Below are positions 58,896 through 64,000 of a stretch of DNA of 64,000 bases, piece after piece. The DNA is from Sporosarcina sp. BI001-red (GTDB taxonomy: Bacteria > Bacillota > Bacilli > Bacillales_A > Planococcaceae), in contig NZ_QQAK01000011.1 in assembly GCF_003384035.1 (NCBI RefSeq), positions 124,001 to 188,000 on the forward strand. Reading direction: 5' to 3'. A program made the translations under genes and the position numbers. Each line of letters starts with the position of its first letter. The stretch's first letter is position 1. Below the pieces are notes generated by a model. The model made no database searches. It was not told the DNA's origin and saw only the letters and a list, made by a program, of their open reading frames with translations.

Positions 58896-60974
58896 TTATT
58901 CGCCTTTATTCTTTTTAATGATTTCTTCAGCAACTGATTTAGGCACTTCTTCGTAGTGATCGAAAGTCATTGAGAATACGCCGCGTCCTTGTGTATTCGA
59001 ACGGAGAGATGTCGCATAACCAAACATTTCTGCCAAAGGAACCATTGAACGAACTGTTTGCGCATTACCACGAGCTTCCATTCCTTCTACACGTCCACGA
59101 CGTGAAGTGATGTCACCCATAATATCTCCCATGTATTCGTCTGGGATGATGACTTCAACTTTCATCATTGGCTCAAGAAGTACTGGATCACACTTAGCTA
59201 CCGCATTTTTCAATGCCATAGATGCCGCAATTTTGAAGGCCATTTCGTTGGAGTCAACATCATGATAAGAACCGTCGAATAGACGAGCCTTGATGTCAAT
59301 CAGTGGATATCCAGCGAGTACACCGTTATTTAATGAGTCACGAATTCCTGCTTCGATTGCTGGGATGTATTCACGTGGAACAACGCCACCGACAACCGCG
59401 TTTTTGAATTCAAAACCTGCACCCTCTTCGTTTGGCTCGAACTCGATCCAAACGTGACCAAATTGTCCACGTCCACCAGACTGACGTACGAATTTACCTT
59501 CGACTTCAGCACTTTTGCGGAACGTTTCACGATATGATACTTGTGGCGCTCCAACGTTTGCTTCCACTTTGAATTCACGACGCATACGGTCTACGATGAT
59601 GTCCAAGTGGAGCTCACCCATACCTGCGATAATGACTTCACCAGTTTCCTGGTCAGTGTGTGCACGGAACGTTGGATCTTCTTCTTGAAGTTTACCAAGA
59701 GCTTGTCCCATTTTGTCTTGGTCGGCCTTTGTTTTCGGCTCAATCGCAACAGAGATAACTGGCTCAGGGAATACCATAGATTCAAGAATGATCGGTGCTT
59801 TGTCGTCACAAAGCGTATCGCCAGTTCCTGTATCTTTAAGTCCAACAGCCGCAGCAATCTCGCCTGAGTGAACTTCTGATATTTCTTCACGGTGGTTAGC
59901 GTGCATTTGTAGGATACGACCTACGCGCTCACGCTTGTCTTTAGTTGAGTTCTTGATGTAAGAACCCGACTGCAAGACTCCTGAATATACACGGAAGAAT
60001 GTAAGTTTACCGACATAAGGGTCAGTCATAACTTTAAACGCAAGTGCTGAGAATGGTGATTCATCACTCGGGTTACGCTCTTCGTCTTCTTCAGTATCAG
60101 GGTTGAAGCCTATCATTGGTGGTACATCAGTTGGAGCTGGTAGGTAGTCTAGAACTGCGTCTAGTACTAGCTGAACTCCTTTGTTTTTGAACGCCGTACC
60201 ACAAACAACTGGGTAGAATTCTACAGCCAATGTTGCTTTACGGATTGCATTTTTAAGTTCTTCGACTGTAAGTTCTTCTCCGCCAAGGTATTTTTCCATG
60301 AGTACTTCATCGAAATCTACAACAGCTTCAATCAAACGTTCGCGAGCTTTTTCTGCATCCGCGCGGTGTTCTTCAGGAATTTCTCGAACTTCAACGTTCA
60401 TGCCAGTATCATCTGGATAGAAGTTAGCTTTCATTTCGACTAGGTCGATGATCGCTTCGAATTCGTCTTCCGCACCAATTGGTAATTGGATTGGATGAGC
60501 ATTCGCTTGAAGACGGTCGTGGAGTGTTCCTACCGAGTAAAGGAAGTCCGCTCCAGTTTTGTCCATTTTGTTGACAAATACGATACGTGGAACGCCGTAT
60601 GTTGTCGCTTGACGCCAAACTGTTTCAGTCTGTGGTTCAACACCTGATTGTGCATCAAGTACCGTTACAGCACCATCAAGTACGCGAAGTGAACGTTCAA
60701 CTTCTACAGTGAAGTCTACGTGTCCTGGAGTATCGATGATGTTTATGCGGTGGCCTTTCCAACTTGCAGTTGTCGCAGCTGAAGTGATCGTGATTCCACG
60801 CTCTTGCTCCTGCTCCATCCAGTCCATCTGAGACGCACCTTCGTGCGTTTCTCCGATTTTGTGGATACGACCTGTGTAATAAAGGATCCGCTCAGTCGTT
60901 GTTGTTTTACCAGCATCGATGTGAGCCATGATACCAATGTTACGAGTATTCTCTAAGGAGAACTCTCTACCCAT
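58896..60974 (-). CDS. fusA: Elongation factor G
   Basis: 692 residues. G motifs [18 protein letters not shown] and NKMDKTGA; five-domain architecture ending in [15 protein letters not shown]. Drives translocation and, with RRF, ribosome recycling. Fifty-one bp after rpsG in the str operon. Confidence 0.99.
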   Translation of the reverse strand: MGREFSLENTRNIGIMAHIDAGKTTTTERILYYTGRIHKIGETHEGASQMDWMEQEQERGITITSAATTASWKGHRINIIDTPGHVDFTVEVERSLRVLDGAVTVLDAQSGVEPQTETVWRQATTYGVPRIVFVNKMDKTGADFLYSVGTLHDRLQANAHPIQLPIGAEDEFEAIIDLVEMKANFYPDDTGMNVEVREIPEEHRADAEKARERLIEAVVDFDEVLMEKYLGGEELTVEELKNAIRKATLAVEFYPVVCGTAFKNKGVQLVLDAVLDYLPAPTDVPPMIGFNPDTEEDEERNPSDESPFSALAFKVMTDPYVGKLTFFRVYSGVLQSGSYIKNSTKDKRERVGRILQMHANHREEISEVHSGEIAAAVGLKDTGTGDTLCDDKAPIILESMVFPEPVISVAIEPKTKADQDKMGQALGKLQEEDPTFRAHTDQETGEVIIAGMGELHLDIIVDRMRREFKVEANVGAPQVSYRETFRKSAEVEGKFVRQSGGRGQFGHVWIEFEPNEEGAGFEFKNAVVGGVVPREYIPAIEAGIRDSLNNGVLAGYPLIDIKARLFDGSYHDVDSNEMAFKIAASMALKNAVAKCDPVLLEPMMKVEVIIPDEYMGDIMGDITSRRGRVEGMEARGNAQTVRSMVPLAEMFGYATSLRSNTQGRGVFSMTFDHYEEVPKSVAEEIIKKNKGE

Positions 60975-61025
60975 TTTGTATTGCTCCTTCCATATAGGAA
61001 TAACGAATTAATGAACGAATGGATT

Positions 61026-61496
61026 TTACCAGCGGTAGTGAGCGAATGCTTTGTTCGCTTCTGCCATCTTGTGCATTTCTTCACGACGCTTAACTGATGC
61101 GCCTGTGTTGTTTGATGCGTCAAGAATTTCGTTCGCAAGACGTTCTTCCATTGTCTTTTCACCGCGAGTACGTGAATAGTTTACAAGGTAACGAAGACCA
61201 AGAGTCGTACGTCGCTCAGGACGAACTTCTACTGGTACCTGATAGTTAGCTCCACCTACTCGGCGTGCGCGAACTTCAAGAACTGGCATTACATTGTTAA
61301 GTGCTGCTTCAAATACTTCAATCGGATCATTTCCAGAGCGTTCTTTAACAAGTTCAAACGCACCGTATAAAATTTTCTGAGAAGTACCTTTTTTACCGTC
61401 TACCATCATTTTGTTGATGAGGCGGCTTACAAGCTTCGAATTATAAATCGGATCTGGCAAAACGTCACGTTTTGCAACTGGACCTTTACGAGGCAT
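61026..61496 (-). CDS. rpsG: 30S ribosomal protein S7
   Basis: 156 residues; begins [20 protein letters not shown], with [16 protein letters not shown] forming the beta hairpin at the E site. Organises the 16S 3' domain. Thirty-five bp after rpsL. Confidence 0.98.
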   Translation of the reverse strand: MPRKGPVAKRDVLPDPIYNSKLVSRLINKMMVDGKKGTSQKILYGAFELVKERSGNDPIEVFEAALNNVMPVLEVRARRVGGANYQVPVEVRPERRTTLGLRYLVNYSRTRGEKTMEERLANEILDASNNTGASVKRREEMHKMAEANKAFAHYRW

Positions 61497-61531
61497 GGGG
61501 TGTTCCTCCTTTCAAAATAGTTATTATTTTA

Positions 61532-61951
61532 TTATTTCTTTTCTTTTGGCTTTTTCGCACCGTAATGTGAACGACTTTGCATACGGCCAGTTACACCAGC
61601 AGTATCAAGTGCTCCACGTACGATGTGGTAACGAACACCTGGTAAGTCTTTTACTTTTCCTCCGCGGATAAGAACAACACTGTGCTCTTGAAGGTTGTGA
61701 CCTTCACCAGGGATATAAGCGTTAACTTCCAATGTGTTTGTCAAACGAACACGAGCATATTTACGAAGAGCCGAGTTTGGCTTCTTCGGAGTCATTGTGC
61801 CCACACGTGTGCAGACACCTCGTTTTTGTGGCGAGTTGACATTTGTCATTGACTTTTTGAAACTGTTATACGTTTTTCCAAGTGCCGGAGCTTTTGAACC
61901 GCTAGTTTTCGACTGGCGAGGTTTGCGGACCAATTGGTTAATTGTAGGCAT
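61532..61951 (-). CDS. rpsL: 30S ribosomal protein S12
   Basis: 139 residues from the ATG at 61951 ([15 protein letters not shown]); upstream frame to 62032 is not conserved. Decoding loops [11 protein letters not shown] and [13 protein letters not shown] are in the wild-type, streptomycin-sensitive form. First classical gene of the str operon. Confidence 0.98.
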   Translation of the reverse strand: MPTINQLVRKPRQSKTSGSKAPALGKTYNSFKKSMTNVNSPQKRGVCTRVGTMTPKKPNSALRKYARVRLTNTLEVNAYIPGEGHNLQEHSVVLIRGGKVKDLPGVRYHIVRGALDTAGVTGRMQSRSHYGAKKPKEKK

Positions 61952-62051
61952 CGGTTTTTCCTCCTTCCAACTTCTTTTTAAGACCACACATCCAGGTGGT
62001 TCATTTTTTGGGTAAAAACAAAGGCTTTGCACATTTTTTGCGCAAAAACCG

Positions 62052-62300
62052 TTAATCAGTGATGACGACCACTGATGCAGCTACTTGAATACCACAAGCT
62101 TTCCCAAGTTCATCCCGAGAATCAACATATGATAACGGAACACCTTGACGAGCTGCTTCTTCAATTACAGGAGTGGTTACCCGCTCTTCTGCATCTTGTG
62201 CAATGAAGACTTCTTGCGCCTTATTCAGACGAATCGTTTTCACTGCTTGCTTTGTACCGATGATCAGCTTCTTTGCCTGAGTGACTTTATCATAAGACAT
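62052..62300 (-). CDS. rplGB: L7Ae-family ribosomal protein-like (YbxF/RplGB)
   Basis: 82 residues from the ATG at 62300 after GGAGGATG. L7Ae/L30e fold: [30 protein letters not shown] and [16 protein letters not shown]. Members bind kink-turn RNA; the biological partner of the Bacillus protein is not settled. It is the first gene of the str transcription unit here, 100 bp before rpsL, downstream of its own promoter. Confidence 0.94.
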   Translation of the reverse strand: MSYDKVTQAKKLIIGTKQAVKTIRLNKAQEVFIAQDAEERVTTPVIEEAARQGVPLSYVDSRDELGKACGIQVAASVVVITD

Positions 62301-62345
62301 GATGACATCCTCCAAAGTACAGACATTCAACTATCAACCTTTTGT

Positions 62346-62374
62346 ATAGTACCATCTACCAGACTTCATGTCAA
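62346..62374 (-). promoter_or_regulatory. Promoter of the str unit
   Basis: Minus strand TTGACA (62374-62369), 17-bp spacer, TACTAT (62351-62346); 45 bp before the rplGB start. Confidence 0.82.
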
Positions 62375-62385
62375 CAGTAAAAAGA

Positions 62386-62415
62386 AAAACGGGAGGGAGT
62401 TCTGCCTCCCGTTTT
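62386..62415 (-). terminator. Terminator of rpoBC
   Basis: AAAACGGGAGG (62386-62396) pairs with CCTCCCGTTTT (62405-62415); T-rich sequence follows on the minus strand. Confidence 0.9.
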
Positions 62416-62422
62416 AGTTTTA

Positions 62423-64000
62423 TTACTCTGCTGGTACTGCATCCTCTTCGACTTCGTCACGATCCATTTCAATTCCACGATAACGTTGCATACCCGTTCC
62501 TGCTGGAATGAGCTTACCGATGATTACATTCTCTTTCAACCCGAGAAGATCATCCGTTTTACCTTTAATGGCTGCATCCGTTAATACGCGTGTTGTTTCC
62601 TGGAACGAAGCTGCAGATAGGAATGATTCTGTTTCTAGCGACGCTTTTGTAATACCAAGGATTACAGGACGCGCTGTCGCTGGAAGTTTATTAGCTTTAA
62701 GAACTTTTTTGTTGGCATCCGCAAACTGATGGATGTCGAGTAATGAACCTGGTAGCAAGTCTGTGTCACCAGCTTCAATGACGCGGACTTTGCGCATCAT
62801 TTGACGAACCATGACCTCAACGTGCTTATCCCCGATTTCAACACCCTGCATCCGGTATACTTTCTGTACTTCTTTAAGAAGGTATTCCTGAACAGTTGAA
62901 ACGTCTTTAACAACGATCAATTCTTTAGGATCAATCGACCCTTCAGTCAATCCTTGACCGCGTTCGATCTCATCTCCAACATCAACTTTCAAACGACCAT
63001 TGTAAGGAGCAAGGTACTTACGTGTTTCCACGTCACCTTTAATTGTGATTTCTTTCTGCCCTTCACGAATCTCATCGATATCTGTAACAATACCTTTGAT
63101 TTGTGAAATAACAGCTTGCCCTTTAGGATTACGTGATTCGAAGATCTCCTGGATACGCGGAAGACCTTGTGTAATATCGTCTCCTGCTACACCGCCTGTG
63201 TGGAACGTACGCATTGTAAGCTGTGTACCTGGTTCACCGATTGACTGAGCTGCAATAATTCCAACAGCTTCTCCAACTTCAACCTCTTCTCCAGTTGCCA
63301 AGTTAATGCCGTAACATTTCTTACACACACCGTGTTTAGTATTACATGTGAACGCTGAACGGATCGACATTGTAGTAATACCAGCACCGATGATTGCTTG
63401 TGATATATCCGCTGTAATAAGCTGATTTTTCTCCACTAAGACTTCGCCCGTTTCAGGATGAAGTACTTTCTTCTTAGCATGGCGACCTTCGATACGCTCA
63501 TCTAGTGGTTCAATCATTTCAACGCCTTCTGTGAGTGCGGAAATTTCAAGACCACGGTCTGTGCCACAGTCGTCCTCTCGAACAATAACATCTTGTGCCA
63601 CATCAACGAGACGACGTGTAAGATATCCTGAGTCAGCAGTTTTAAGGGCTGTATCGGCAAGTCCTTTACGTGCACCGTGTGTAGAGATGAAGTATTCAAG
63701 AACTGTAAGTCCTTCACGGAACGATGACTTGATCGGCAATTCAATAATACGTCCTGCCGGGTTGGCCATCAGTCCGCGCATACCTGCGAGTTGTGTAAAG
63801 TTAGATGCGTTACCACGGGCTCCAGAGTCACTCATCATGAAGATTGGGTTTGTGTCCTCTAGAGAGTCCATCAATTTACCTTGAATGACATCTTTCGCGT
63901 GACTCCAGTAGGAAATAACACGATCGTACCGTTCTTCGTCTGTAATTAGACCACGACGGAACTGTTGTGTCACTTTATCTACTTTCGCTTGTGCATCCTG
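62423..64000 (-). CDS. rpoC: RNA polymerase beta' subunit, C-terminal part
   Basis: The frame is open to the window edge, giving 525 residues of the C-terminal half; the N-terminus lies outside. The bridge helix and trigger loop region reads [20 protein letters not shown], and the second zinc site is visible as DDCGTDRG with [11 protein letters not shown]. The tail ends in an acidic stretch ([13 protein letters not shown]). Gene is followed by a terminator, separating it from the str unit. Confidence 0.98.
   Translation of the reverse strand, partial: QDAQAKVDKVTQQFRRGLITDEERYDRVISYWSHAKDVIQGKLMDSLEDTNPIFMMSDSGARGNASNFTQLAGMRGLMANPAGRIIELPIKSSFREGLTVLEYFISTHGARKGLADTALKTADSGYLTRRLVDVAQDVIVREDDCGTDRGLEISALTEGVEMIEPLDERIEGRHAKKKVLHPETGEVLVEKNQLITADISQAIIGAGITTMSIRSAFTCNTKHGVCKKCYGINLATGEEVEVGEAVGIIAAQSIGEPGTQLTMRTFHTGGVAGDDITQGLPRIQEIFESRNPKGQAVISQIKGIVTDIDEIREGQKEITIKGDVETRKYLAPYNGRLKVDVGDEIERGQGLTEGSIDPKELIVVKDVSTVQEYLLKEVQKVYRMQGVEIGDKHVEVMVRQMMRKVRVIEAGDTDLLPGSLLDIHQFADANKKVLKANKLPATARPVILGITKASLETESFLSAASFQETTRVLTDAAIKGKTDDLLGLKENVIIGKLIPAGTGMQRYRGIEMDRDEVEEDAVPAE

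Overview
The window looks like chromosomal DNA of a low-to-middle GC, endospore-forming Gram-positive bacterium of the order Bacillales, most likely Planococcaceae (Sporosarcina-like). Grounds: the rpoC / L7Ae-like / rpsL-rpsG-fusA-tuf / S10-spc-alpha / ecfA1-ecfA2-ecfT-truA-rplM-rpsI order, a zinc-type S14, the sporulation and germination block cwlD-salA-gerD-kbaA-pdaB-like, and sigW-rsiW-cdaA-cdaR-glmM. The genus is inference, not something the sequence proves.

Layout. 1-2982 (minus): a visibly GC-richer ABC-2 export operon (two permeases and one ATPase), cut by the window edge. 3.2-5.6 kb: three tandem copies of an unrecognised lipoprotein, the third broken by several one-base lesions, with a small secreted protein in opposite orientation. 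5.8-8.9 kb: an AT-rich block with uppP and an orphan soluble PAS histidine kinase. 9.3-11.4 kb: a YtcJ-like amidohydrolase and a YtoQ-like protein. 11.4-19.3 kb: a split phosphate-uptake locus. pstB and pstS-pstC-pstA each follow a Pho-box promoter of the same geometry, and a large hybrid histidine kinase lies between them. On the opposite strand follow a lone receiver and an Hpt-REC-GGDEF-REC diguanylate cyclase, so all parts of a phosphorelay are clustered here. 21.5-27.5 kb: glmM, cdaR, cdaA (c-di-AMP), rsiW/sigW, and arginase rocF with an ArgR/AhrC-type operator. 27.6-29.7 kb: a PAS-PAS-GGDEF-EAL protein. 30.0-30.6 kb: five tRNAs (Asn, Thr, Glu, Tyr, Gln). 30.8-36.1 kb: pdaB-like, kbaA, gerD, salA, cwlD, a rhodanese and an MscS channel. 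36.3-37.8 kb: an HpaB-like flavin monooxygenase. 37.9-64.0 kb (minus): the ribosomal-protein supercluster from rpsI back to the C-terminal part of rpoC.

How the parts connect. The ribosomal block is almost wholly conventional but lacks map between adk and infA, and a structured RNA with two competing stems precedes ecfA1. Second-messenger genes are frequent: one c-di-AMP cyclase and two GGDEF proteins. The most unusual non-coding feature is a set of three intergenic tandem arrays (15.4 kb, 15.7-16.3 kb, 57.3-57.5 kb). All share a 20-21 bp period, two helical turns, and a common core GA(G/T)C(A/G)NNTT although the rest of the repeat sequence differs.
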